From Bryobacterales bacterium (lineage in GTDB: Bacteria; Acidobacteriota; Terriglobia; Bryobacterales; Bryobacteraceae), in NCBI GenBank assembly GCA_003132865.1, contig PKYZ01000611.1, forward strand, positions 1,466 to 7,325: a DNA stretch of 5,860 nucleotides, given 5' to 3'. The notes beneath the pieces were generated by a model. It saw only the letters and a program-made list of their open reading frames with translations. It was not told the DNA's origin and did not search any database. A program made the translations under genes and the position numbers. Every line of letters begins with the position of its first letter. The stretch's first letter is position 1. This document shows, one piece after another, positions 1 through 5,860 of the stretch.

Positions 1-2447
1 TAGAGGTGGTAGACCTGCCAATCGAGTTCTTCCTGGAAGGCGATCATTTTGGTGAGGAGGGTTTCGGCGCGTTCGCGAGCGGCAGCGAGCGACGCGCGGG
101 CGGGGACTTCGCCGGCGACCAGTCTTGCTGGCACCAGCCTCGAACGCTCGTCTGCAAGAGATTGGATTGTAGTAGCGAGTTCAAAAGGGCGGCCAGCGGG
201 CAATGGAATTTTGGAAACTTTAGTTGAGTCGAAGGAAAGGTAAACGTCCCAGAGCATCTTTCGGACGCGGCATCCGCTCTTGCCTACCGTGTCCCCACCT
301 TTCGGAAAGCATACCTGACGTAACCAAAACCCGGATGCACTGGAATTTAGAACCCCTAGCAAGCCGGTGTGCTCGGCTTCGCTGGCGGTAGGCCGCAACT
401 TCACGACTGGCGCCGTTTGTTTGAAGATCTTTCCACCACGATCTAAGACAAATTGATTGTGGGTATGGAGTTCTCCAAATGCTATAGAAACCGGTGAGCA
501 CAGCTTCGCTTTATACAATTCCTGCCACTCGTACCATGTCAGCCCTCGCTGCAGCATCGGAGTACCAAACCTCTTTCTCCGCGATATGATCGCTTTTCCA
601 AGCCAAAGCACACGCGCATTCCTGGGCATGGTGTCCAGCGGTCGGACCTCGAAATTGTCATCGTGGGGCCATAGCGCATGGCGTGGTGGGGCCTCCTGCC
701 AGTCTTCCAGGTCGTCCCCGACAACAAATGCGCACGTATGTTCAAGGCCTAACCGGCCGGTTGCAGCGTGATTCGGAAATACGTAAAGGTCGTCTTCGCC
801 GTTTACCGCCGTAATTCCAATCGCTTCGACGACGGACTCTAACCTACCCTCTCCCAATTCATCCAAACGCTCCTTAAGCTCTGCCGCGCCGCCGCCGCCA
901 ATACTGTAAGGATGGTGGTGGAAAGCGTCCCTGTCTGCGTCTGCCACACTGACCCATCGACTCTCGGAGCCCGGAACGTCAACTTGCTCTAGGATTGCGG
1001 TCCATACCGGCGCTCGTGCTGGATCGATTGGCTCCTTGGTCTCCCCGCGTATACCCCGAACCACCCGCAGCTGATGTAACACGGGGGCACGTTTACGCGC
1101 AAGCAAGATGGCTGTGGGAGTGCCGTGCCAAGGGATACAGACCCCCGAAGTATCGATGACATGGGTTATGTCCCACCTTGGAAAGTATTCTTCGATGAGC
1201 TTCTTACCAAAAACGCGCTTCATGAACGAGTTCGATGTGATCATCCCTACGTACGCGTCGTGTTCGGATAGGTCAAACAGTAACTCTGTGAAAGGTACGC
1301 TTAATTGATACTTGCCTGAGCACGACCCGAAATCACTGCGAGACCGGCTCCGAAGTTCGGGGTCCTTGACATTTATGTATGGCGGGTTCCCGACTACCAC
1401 GTGATAAGCTTGCGCCTGCAGTGTCAAGCGGAGTTGCTCAGGGTCCTCGTGCTGCAAGCATGTCATGCTTGGCACCATCTTCCCCGGTCCGAAAAGCAAC
1501 GAATCTCCAGTAGTGACATGAATCGACCAGTCGGGTGCGTTACTCAATCGAGTGATGCCACATGCCCGCAGGGCCGCAATCAACAGACGAAATCGCGCGA
1601 TGGCCGTAGCATATGGGTTCAGGTCAACGCCGTGCACGCAGTCGAGCGCATGTTGCACCACGACGGTTAGATCGCCATCGCGACTTTCCCATCGGCGGAA
1701 CAAGCGGTCGAATGCCTCCAGCAGGAAGTGTCCGCTGCCGCAGGCGGGTCGATGAGCCGGAAGCCATCGAGGTCCGAATTCGTCCAGTGCAGGGGTGAGC
1801 GTTCGGTTGAGGATGAAGTCAACGATGAAGCCGGGTGTTTGCAAAAGCGCATAACGCTTACGGGCCGACTCCGAGATGTTTTGGTAGAGATCGCCGAGGA
1901 AGCGCGTGCCCCTGGCGGTGTCGGTGAAGTCGTATAGCAAGACGCCAGTGTCATGATCCGCGGATTGAAAGAAATCGAGGATCGCCTTGGCACCATCGCC
2001 GTCAGGGCCGAGCGACCAGAGCGGATTGTGGTCGCGGTCGAGCAATCCTTTCATCCCCGGCAGTCGTACAAGCTCGGAAAAGATGTCGAGCAGGTAATCC
2101 CGGTCGATGAGCAGGGGGTGCTCTCGGTACCAGAGCCGCTGTCGTTCTTGTGCGGACTTGGTGCGGCCGTTAGAACCAGCGAGATAGACTTCGCTGAGAA
2201 GGTCATTGTCTTCGAGAAATCGGACAAAGACGCAGGCGAGGAGCCACGCGACTGCGGCCTGGGTGATCTCGGCTTCGCGCCAGACAGTAAAAGTAACGCC
2301 AGTGCGACCGGCCTTGCGTGCCGCTTCGTACCGCTCCTGGAGTGGCTGGTTGACGGTGGGTTCATCGTTGCAGCGTTGGCGGATGTTGTCTTCAGTCGCC
2401 GTGAGGAGGCGGACGAGGTCGTCGAGCAGGCGGGCCTCGTCGATCAT
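1..2447 (-). CDS. pglX: BREX type 2 adenine-specific DNA methyltransferase PglX (3' end beyond the left edge)
   Basis: PglX is the N6-adenine methyltransferase of BREX type 2 (Pgl) phage defence and is thought to mark host DNA. I read the minus strand codon by codon: it is open from the ATG at 2447-2445 to base 1, 815 codons with no stop. Residues 1-230 match the helical N-terminal region of the family (QAAVAWLLACVFVRFLEDN; SARKRYALLQTP). SAM motif I is PACGSGHF (residues 234-241), an acidic motif II is GVDLNPY (D275), and the catalytic NPPY is residues 354-357. Later family blocks are FMKRVFGKK (from 408), WHGTPTAILL, LTWYEWQELY (W638), FVLDRGGKIF, PKGGD (715-719) and EELDWQVY at the edge. 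Family members are about 1,200 residues, so roughly a third is missing. The ATG overlaps the stop of the PglW fragment by 4 bp, and a GGAG lies 7 nt upstream, which supports this start. Residues 226-234 are out of frame relative to the family; see the separate entry. The call rests on remembered family motifs, not on a search. Confidence 0.93.
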   Translation of the reverse strand, partial: MIDEARLLDDLVRLLTATEDNIRQRCNDEPTVNQPLQERYEAARKAGRTGVTFTVWREAEITQAAVAWLLACVFVRFLEDNDLLSEVYLAGSNGRTKSAQERQRLWYREHPLLIDRDYLLDIFSELVRLPGMKGLLDRDHNPLWSLGPDGDGAKAILDFFQSADHDTGVLLYDFTDTARGTRFLGDLYQNISESARKRYALLQTPGFIVDFILNRTLTPALDEFGPRWLPAHRPACGSGHFLLEAFDRLFRRWESRDGDLTVVVQHALDCVHGVDLNPYATAIARFRLLIAALRACGITRLSNAPDWSIHVTTGDSLLFGPGKMVPSMTCLQHEDPEQLRLTLQAQAYHVVVGNPPYINVKDPELRSRSRSDFGSCSGKYQLSVPFTELLFDLSEHDAYVGMITSNSFMKRVFGKKLIEEYFPRWDITHVIDTSGVCIPWHGTPTAILLARKRAPVLHQLRVVRGIRGETKEPIDPARAPVWTAILEQVDVPGSESRWVSVADADRDAFHHHPYSIGGGGAAELKERLDELGEGRLESVVEAIGITAVNGEDDLYVFPNHAATGRLGLEHTCAFVVGDDLEDWQEAPPRHALWPHDDNFEVRPLDTMPRNARVLWLGKAIISRRKRFGTPMLQRGLTWYEWQELYKAKLCSPVSIAFGELHTHNQFVLDRGGKIFKQTAPVVKLRPTASEAEHTGLLGVLNSSASGFWLRQVCFPKGGDTVGKSGCRVRKMLWDVYLSFDSTKVSKIPLPAGRPFELATTIQSLADERSRLVPARLVAGEVPARASLAAARERAETLLTKMIAFQEELDWQVYHL
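1745..1773 (-). other. Compensated double frameshift inside pglX, just before SAM motif I
   Basis: In the open frame this stretch reads GPRWLPAHRP followed by ACGSGHF. In the neighbouring frame the same bases read DLDGFRLIDP, which is what the family usually has before its motif I (a D-P-A/T-C-G-S-G pattern). One extra base around 1768-1774 (in GGACCTC) and one missing base around 1743-1750 (in GACCCGCC) would explain it. The two shifts cancel, so the gene stays open, but about nine residues are scrambled and the acidic residue before P-A-C-G-S-G is replaced by Arg. It could be a real paired indel or a paired sequencing/assembly error. The two frames are seen directly; the expected residues come from family knowledge. 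Confidence 0.75.
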
Positions 2448-3592
2448 GCGATAGCTCCGGCGCGGTGCAGGTTCTGAATCCAGTAGAGATTGACGCGAGC
2501 CCAGTGGTTGGGGGAGATGAGCGGCACGGCTTCGGAATCGATCATGGGTTTGTGGGTGTCCTGGCCGGCGACCAGGAGCCAGACGCCGACGCCGGGATCC
2601 TCGCGCAGGCGGTCGATCAATGAAAGCTGATTATATCGGGCCAGGAGGCCGGGATTGACGATCAAGGCGGGAGTCGTGCGCGCGCGGAGGGCGGCCTCGA
2701 CTGCGAGAATGGCCTCGGCGACCAACTCGGCCAGTTTCGCGCGGTGGCGGCTCTCTGGAGGTTCGGCGTCGGCGGTGAGGACGCGGTCCCATTTGTGGCC
2801 GCGGGTATCGGCGATCCCGCGCATGGCATCGAGCAGGGCACGATCCAGGTCGATAACTTCGGGGTGGAAGCGGCGGACGAGTTCGGCGACGGCCTCGTAG
2901 TAATGGTTCATGGACACAGTGAGGATGAGGAAACTTCCCGGTCGCATAGCGACTGAGAGCTTGTGCTCAGTATCGCGGGCCGTCTCGAAGTCTTCGCGTT
3001 CGGCTGGAGGCACCTCGTAAAAGCGTGGTGTGAGGCGTGTGGCGGAGCGGGGTGCGTAGGTAGTGGAAGCGTCTGTAGACGAGGGGATCGGGGCGCGGAA
3101 GAGCGCGGCGGCGGGGTCCCACGTCCAATCGTAGGCAGCCTCGCGTAACAGGTCGTCCCGAGCGGGGCGGTCGGGGAGGTGGGCGGCTTCGGGGTAGCGC
3201 TCCCGGACACGATCGCGGAGTTCCTGGATTGAGATGGTGTCGGCTCCGGCAAGTGCGGACTGGGAGAGTTCTAGAGCGTCGCGCGGCGGCATGTTCTTGG
3301 GATAGAGCTCCAGCCTCGGGGAGAGCGCCGCGCCAGCCAGCGTGGCGGCCAGGCGCAGAAGGCGGGCGTCATCCGGAGGGGCGAAATCGGCGGGCGTGGG
3401 AACCGCGCGCAGGGTTTGCAGAGCTCGCGCGGGCGACGGCAGAGGATGCGTATTGGCCAGGACTCGGGCGGCTTCGCCGATGCGACGGGCCCAGTCGATG
3501 ATTTCCGACGAATTGGCGGAAACGATAAGGACAGCGCCGAGACAACGGGATTCGACGAACTGGGGCTTTTCGATGGCGCGTTCGGCTTCCAC
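2444..3592 (-). CDS. pglW: C-terminal fragment of BREX type 2 kinase PglW (5'-truncated gene, probable pseudogene)
   Basis: Full PglW is a serine/threonine kinase of roughly 1,300-1,500 residues and part of BREX type 2. Only the C-terminal part is here: 382 codons from a GTG at 3592. Family-like sequence continues in frame up to codon 3682-3680, giving about 412 codons, where a TGA at 3685-3683 closes the frame. Blocks I recognise are ELYPKN with ALELSQSALAGA (about 95-116), a winged-helix-like ELRDRVRERYPEAAHLPDRP (124-143), GSFLILTVSMN (219-229), HKWDRVLTADA (266-276), and NPGLLARYNQLSLIDRLRED with GVWLLVAG (313-343). The end is VPLISPNHWARVN (356-368) and WIQNLHR. No kinase domain (no glycine loop, no HRD or DFG) is present upstream. 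The stop overlaps the pglX start by 4 bp, as expected for the native operon. GTG 3592 is only the first usual start codon; no convincing RBS precedes it, so whether it is translated is unclear. The PglW assignment comes from remembered family sequence and the neighbouring pglX. Confidence 0.82.
   Translation of the reverse strand: MEAERAIEKPQFVESRCLGAVLIVSANSSEIIDWARRIGEAARVLANTHPLPSPARALQTLRAVPTPADFAPPDDARLLRLAATLAGAALSPRLELYPKNMPPRDALELSQSALAGADTISIQELRDRVRERYPEAAHLPDRPARDDLLREAAYDWTWDPAAALFRAPIPSSTDASTTYAPRSATRLTPRFYEVPPAEREDFETARDTEHKLSVAMRPGSFLILTVSMNHYYEAVAELVRRFHPEVIDLDRALLDAMRGIADTRGHKWDRVLTADAEPPESRHRAKLAELVAEAILAVEAALRARTTPALIVNPGLLARYNQLSLIDRLREDPGVGVWLLVAGQDTHKPMIDSEAVPLISPNHWARVNLYWIQNLHRAGAIA
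2455..2458 (-). promoter_or_regulatory. Ribosome binding site of pglX inside the pglW 3' end
   Basis: GGAG on the minus strand, 7 nt before the pglX ATG and within the last codons of the PglW fragment. With the ATGA overlap at 2444-2447 it indicates translational coupling of the two genes and fixes the pglX start. Confidence 0.55.
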
Positions 3593-3682
3593 CGCGGCGC
3601 GGGCGACGGCGGACGCCAGGCGCAGGCGGAGCGGCCCTTCGGTGGTGGAGCCGCGCGCGGCGAGCAGAATGGCGGCGAGTGG

Positions 3683-3995
3683 TCATTCAGGATTTCAGTT
3701 TTGGCGCCGCAGAGCAATTTGTTACACTCGCCAGCCTCTGTAGGAAACTGTCAAGGTCCGTTCCTCACTTTCTTGGAAGCTCAGCAGCCCGGCGCGTCAG
3801 ACCGCCGCATTAAGCGGCGATATCGTTATCTATTTCGGCGTGGTGTCGGGGCGTCTAGCGCTGTAAATATCGAAATGACGAGCCAGTAGAACCAACGATG
3901 CGCTGAAAGTTGAACTCGTGCGGTTGCGCCGCTACGAGTACTTGCCCAGATCCAGATTGCTCATTTGCCTGCCTCCAAAAGAGAGAGCATCGGGC
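3683..3995. other. Junction or scar between the PglW and phosphoketolase remnants; no gene recognised
   Basis: About 310 bases between the last PglW-like codon and the first phosphoketolase-like codon. The plus-strand frame that joins the right remnant is closed by TGA at 3876-3878, and the minus-strand PglW frame is closed at 3683-3685. I see no transposase, tRNA or clear pair of terminal inverted repeats. The plus-strand peptide between 3879 and 3995 (it includes RYEYLPRSRLLICLPP) does not resemble any family I know. The only structure noted is a small hairpin at 3803-3819. It is best described as recombination filler whose origin I cannot determine. Confidence 0.5.
3803..3819. repeat. Short perfect inverted repeat in the scar region
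   Basis: CGCCGC, ATTAA, GCGGCG: a 6-bp GC-only stem with a 5-nt loop. No T-tract follows on either strand, so a rho-independent terminator is not supported. It could be the end of a decayed mobile element or simply chance in GC-rich DNA. Confidence 0.35.
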
Positions 3996-4130
3996 AAGGA
4001 ACACCAGGAATCCGTTTTCGCCAGTTACGGCGAGGACATGTCGGAGATCCGAAACTGGAAGTGGAGTCAGGGCGAAACGCAGAAAGGGAAACCGCTGGCG
4101 GAGAAGACGCGTGTGCCTGAATCAAGCTGA
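3996..4130 (+). pseudogene. C-terminal remnant of a phosphoketolase gene
   Basis: Phosphoketolases cleave xylulose 5-phosphate or fructose 6-phosphate to acetyl phosphate and are about 790 residues long. This frame encodes KEHQ, then YGEDMSEIRNWKW, then a tail of about 22 residues to a TGA at 4128-4130. The block E-H-x(n)-Y-G-E-D-M-x-E-I-R-N-W-x-W is the usual extreme C-terminus of the family. The spacing between EHQ and YGED looks one residue longer than usual, in line with decay or imperfect recall. Everything before codon 3996 is unlike the family, so about 95% of the gene is gone. The longer reading frame could begin at GTG 3918, but no start is supported and it is unlikely to be functional. 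Phosphoketolase genes often lie in stress/energy clusters, which fits the two genes to the right. The call rests on one short motif. Confidence 0.55.
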
Positions 4131-4143
4131 CGGTGGATAATCG

Positions 4144-4152
4144 GGAGAGGAG
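4144..4152 (+). promoter_or_regulatory. Ribosome binding site of the SpoIIAA-like gene
   Basis: A GGAGAGGAG purine run with its AGGAG core ending 6 nt before the ATG at 4159. It is strong and well spaced, and it decides the start. Confidence 0.75.
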
Positions 4153-4158
4153 CGCCAA

Positions 4159-4521
4159 ATGCCCATTCAACTCAATGAAGAAAACGGCGGGAAGATCCTC
4201 GTCGTTCACGTCAGCGGGAAGCTGGCAAAAGCAGATTACGGGAACTTTGTGCCCGAGTTCGAGCGACTCGTCCGGCAGCACGGAAAACTGCGCGTGCTGT
4301 TCGACATGACCGGTTTCCACGGCTGGGAAGCCGGCGCGCTGTGGGAGGATATCAAGTTCGACAGCAAACACTTCGCCGACATCGAACGGCTCGCGATGGT
4401 GGGGGAAAAGAAGTGGCAGCAGGGCATGGCGACGTTCTGCAAGCCGTTCACGACGGCGACGATCCGATACTTCGATCACGCCGATACCGCTGAGGCGCGG
4501 AAGTGGTTGGGTGACTCGTAG
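4159..4521 (+). CDS. SpoIIAA-like protein (DUF3478, STAS/SEC14-like fold)
   Basis: A 120-residue soluble protein with a good RBS and a TAG stop, complete. Features typical of the SpoIIAA-like family are the N-terminal strand KILVVHVSGKLAKADYGNFVPEFERLV (residues 12-38), LRVLFDMTGFHGWEAGALWEDIKFD (44-68), FADIERLAMVGEKKWQQGM (72-90) and the C-terminal YFDHADTAEARKWL (104-117). Its length equals the family norm. No signal peptide or membrane segment is visible, so it should be cytoplasmic. The exact function of this family is not established; members resemble anti-anti-sigma STAS domains but lack a proven phosphorylation role. It lies 28 bases after the phosphoketolase remnant and 149 bases before the ATPase gene, on the same strand. 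Such proteins are often seen beside transport and stress genes, so the context offers only a loose link. Confidence 0.85.
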   Translation: MPIQLNEENGGKILVVHVSGKLAKADYGNFVPEFERLVRQHGKLRVLFDMTGFHGWEAGALWEDIKFDSKHFADIERLAMVGEKKWQQGMATFCKPFTTATIRYFDHADTAEARKWLGDS

Positions 4522-4670
4522 CCCGACGGCGAGAGCGCGCCAGTTAATTCGGGCGCGGTCGTCTCGGTCCACGGCAGCATTTGCCGCGGATTCAGCCGGC
4601 ACTACGCGCCGGTCGTATTGCTCCCTTTCTAGTTACGGATTTCCGAGCGAAGACGGAAGGACTACCCATT
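4522..4670 (+). other. Intergenic spacer before the ATPase gene, with a weak hairpin
   Basis: 149 bases with no coding signal. CCGGC (4596-4600) and GCCGG (4608-4612) can pair across a 7-nt loop, but no clean T-run follows, so a terminator is doubtful. No promoter boxes are convincing. The two genes could be co-transcribed or separate. Confidence 0.3.
4655..4660 (+). promoter_or_regulatory. Ribosome binding site of the ATPase gene
   Basis: GGAAGG, ending 10 nt before the ATG at 4671. The spacing is a little long but it is the only purine-rich stretch close to the start. Confidence 0.5.
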
Positions 4671-5860
4671 ATGAAACCCAATGCCGACCAGCCCAAGGCT
4701 CCCGATGCAAAGCCGGAGGCCAAGCCCGAGGCCAAGGACGATCTGAAATCCCTGCCCTTGCCGGAAGTGGAGAAAAAATTGGGGTCGTCGCCGGACGGCC
4801 TCAGTCAAGCCGAGGCGGAGAAACGGCTGACTCAATATGGGCCTAACGAGATTGAAGAAAAGAAAACCAATCCGTTCCTGAAGTTCCTCACTTACTTTTG
4901 GGGGCCCATCCCGTGGATGATCGAAGTGGCGGTGATTCTGTCGGGCGTGGTCCGGCACTGGCCGGATTTTTTCATCATCCTCCTTTTGCTTGTTTCCAAC
5001 GCCGTGGTCGGATTCTGGGAAGAGCATCAGGCGGGCAATGAGATTGAGGCGCTCAAGGCAAAGCTGGCGAACGACGCGACGGTCCTGCGCGACGGCAAAT
5101 GGGCCACACCAAAGGCGAGTGAACTGGTCGCCGGCGATGTCATTCGTCTGAAGCTGGGAAACATTGTTCCAGCAGACGCTCGGCTCCTGGATGGCGATCC
5201 CGTCGAGGTCGATCAGTCTGCCCTGACCGGTGAGTCGCTGCCAGTCACGCGCAAGCCGGGTGAGGCGGTCTTCTCCGGCTCGATTGTGCGCCAGGGTGAG
5301 ATCGACGCAATGGTTTATGCGACGGGACCGCGCACTTATTTTGGCAAGACAGCGGAACTGGTGCAGCAGGCCCACACGGTGAGCCACTTCCAGAAGGCCG
5401 TGCTCAAGATTGGCGACTACCTGATTGTTCTCGCCGTGGTTTTGGTCGCGGGGATACTCACAGTCTCACTGCTTCGCCATAATCCCGTCCTCGACACGCT
5501 GGAGTTCTGTCTCATTCTGCTGGTTGCGTCGATTCCAGTCGCGATGCCGACGGTGCTCTCTGTAACCATGGCGGTCGGTGCGCGTTTGCTGGCGAAGAGT
5601 AAGGCAATCGTTACCCGGCTTTCGGCAATCGAGGAGTTGGCTGGCGTCGACGTTCTTTGTTCGGACAAGACCGGCACCCTGACGCAGAACAAGTTGACTC
5701 TGGGCGATCCGTTTACAGTGAACAACATCCCAGCCGACCAGGTAATTATGTGGGCCGCGCTCGCGTCGCGTGCTGAAGACAAAGACACTATTGATCTTGC
5801 GGTGATTGGTGGCGTGAAGGATGCGAACGCGTTGAAGGCATTCCAGGTACTTCATTTCCA
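4671..5860 (+). CDS. Plasma-membrane-type (P3A) H+-transporting P-type ATPase, N-terminal part; runs off the right edge
   Basis: Pumps a cation, most likely H+, across the cytoplasmic membrane using ATP. The first 396 codons are present; family members have about 800-900. After a hydrophilic lysine-rich leader with a KPEAKPEAK repeat (residues 14-22) comes the cation-ATPase N-terminal domain (LSQAEAEKRLTQYGPNEI, 44-61). Membrane segments follow at about 78-95 and 98-115 (FWGPIPWMIEVAVILSG; FFIILLLLVSNAVVGF). The actuator domain carries DQSALTGES (181-189). Membrane segments 3 and 4 lie at about 250-268 and 279-304 and include PVAMP (289-293), the ion-binding bend of P3A pumps; Cu+ pumps have CPC and K+ pumps differ here. 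The phosphorylation motif is DKTGTLT with Asp332. WGPIPWMIE and PVAMPTVLSVTMAVGA are typical of bacterial and archaeal relatives of fungal Pma1. The nucleotide-binding domain and later helices are beyond the edge. The start is supported by the family-like N-terminus and a nearby RBS. The proton specificity is inferred from family motifs. Confidence 0.93.
   Translation, partial: MKPNADQPKAPDAKPEAKPEAKDDLKSLPLPEVEKKLGSSPDGLSQAEAEKRLTQYGPNEIEEKKTNPFLKFLTYFWGPIPWMIEVAVILSGVVRHWPDFFIILLLLVSNAVVGFWEEHQAGNEIEALKAKLANDATVLRDGKWATPKASELVAGDVIRLKLGNIVPADARLLDGDPVEVDQSALTGESLPVTRKPGEAVFSGSIVRQGEIDAMVYATGPRTYFGKTAELVQQAHTVSHFQKAVLKIGDYLIVLAVVLVAGILTVSLLRHNPVLDTLEFCLILLVASIPVAMPTVLSVTMAVGARLLAKSKAIVTRLSAIEELAGVDVLCSDKTGTLTQNKLTLGDPFTVNNIPADQVIMWAALASRAEDKDTIDLAVIGGVKDANALKAFQVLHF

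Noticed and set aside
889..900. Run of GCC/GGC triplets in pglX (four Gly codons), considered as a phase-variation tract
   Set aside because: Only four units, in multiples of three, so slippage would not switch the frame; ordinary GC-rich coding sequence.
1953..2477. A 174-codon plus-strand frame over the pglX start
   Set aside because: It is antisense to the conserved N-terminus of PglX and has no recognisable domain. The pglX frame is far longer and family-like.
3416..3889. A 157-codon plus-strand frame extending from the pglW fragment into the scar
   Set aside because: Two thirds is antisense to PglW-like sequence and the tail past 3686 has no known motif or RBS, so I do not call it as a gene.
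3961..4602. A 213-codon open frame on the minus strand opposite the SpoIIAA-like gene
   Set aside because: It is antisense to a gene with a good RBS and clear family motifs, its peptide is Arg/Pro/Leu-rich without recognisable domains, and it also crosses the phosphoketolase remnant. It is a shadow of GC-rich coding DNA.
4596..4612. Hairpin after the SpoIIAA-like gene, considered as a rho-independent terminator
   Set aside because: Five-base stem, 7-nt loop and no T-run; too weak to call as a terminator.
4773..4780. A6 run near the ATPase N-terminus, considered as a slippery frameshift site
   Set aside because: The conserved domain continues in the same frame on both sides, and no downstream alternative product is apparent.
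4662..5387. A 241-codon open frame on the minus strand within the ATPase gene
   Set aside because: It lies opposite the TGES-containing actuator region of an unmistakable P-type ATPase and shows no family features of its own.
1..5860. CRISPR arrays, tRNA or rRNA genes, intact insertion sequences
   Set aside because: No regularly spaced repeats, no cloverleaf-like tRNA and no transposase frame were seen on reading both strands.

Overview
The window (about 55-60% GC by eye, with patches above 75% and below 45%) comes from a bacterial chromosome. The gene mix is a type 2 BREX defence operon next to a SpoIIAA-like protein, a plasma-membrane-type H+-ATPase and a phosphoketolase remnant. This would fit an environmental GC-rich bacterium, for example a soil or sediment lineage such as Acidobacteriota, but nothing here fixes the taxon.

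Left part (1 to about 3682, minus strand): two genes in the order known for BREX type 2. The leftmost is pglX, an adenine-specific DNA methyltransferase. It is read without a stop from an ATG at 2447 to the left edge: 815 codons, with the 3' end outside the window. Its start overlaps by 4 bp (ATGA) the stop of the upstream gene. That gene is recognisable only as the C-terminal third of PglW, the BREX-2 serine/threonine kinase. The kinase part is absent, and an in-frame stop lies just upstream of the last family-like sequence. The rest of the operon (pglY, pglZ, brxD, brxHI) would be expected to the left of the window.

Middle (3683-4158): a scar. It holds no complete gene. At its right end, on the plus strand, is a short piece that looks like the C-terminus of a phosphoketolase (xfp). 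Both flanking genes have lost their 5' ends and point away from each other, so one deletion or recombination event across two divergent genes is the simplest explanation.

Right part (4159-5860, plus strand): a complete SpoIIAA-like/DUF3478 protein with a strong ribosome binding site, then the first 396 codons of a P3A-type H+-transporting ATPase running off the right edge. These look like ordinary resident genes of a stress/energy locus.

Main points of interest are: (1) a BREX-2 operon whose kinase gene has been beheaded while the translational coupling to pglX is kept; (2) a paired, compensating frameshift in pglX immediately before its SAM-binding motif I; (3) an uneven base composition along pglX; and (4) the scar that joins the BREX remnant to the phosphoketolase remnant. 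No wholly new system was identified.
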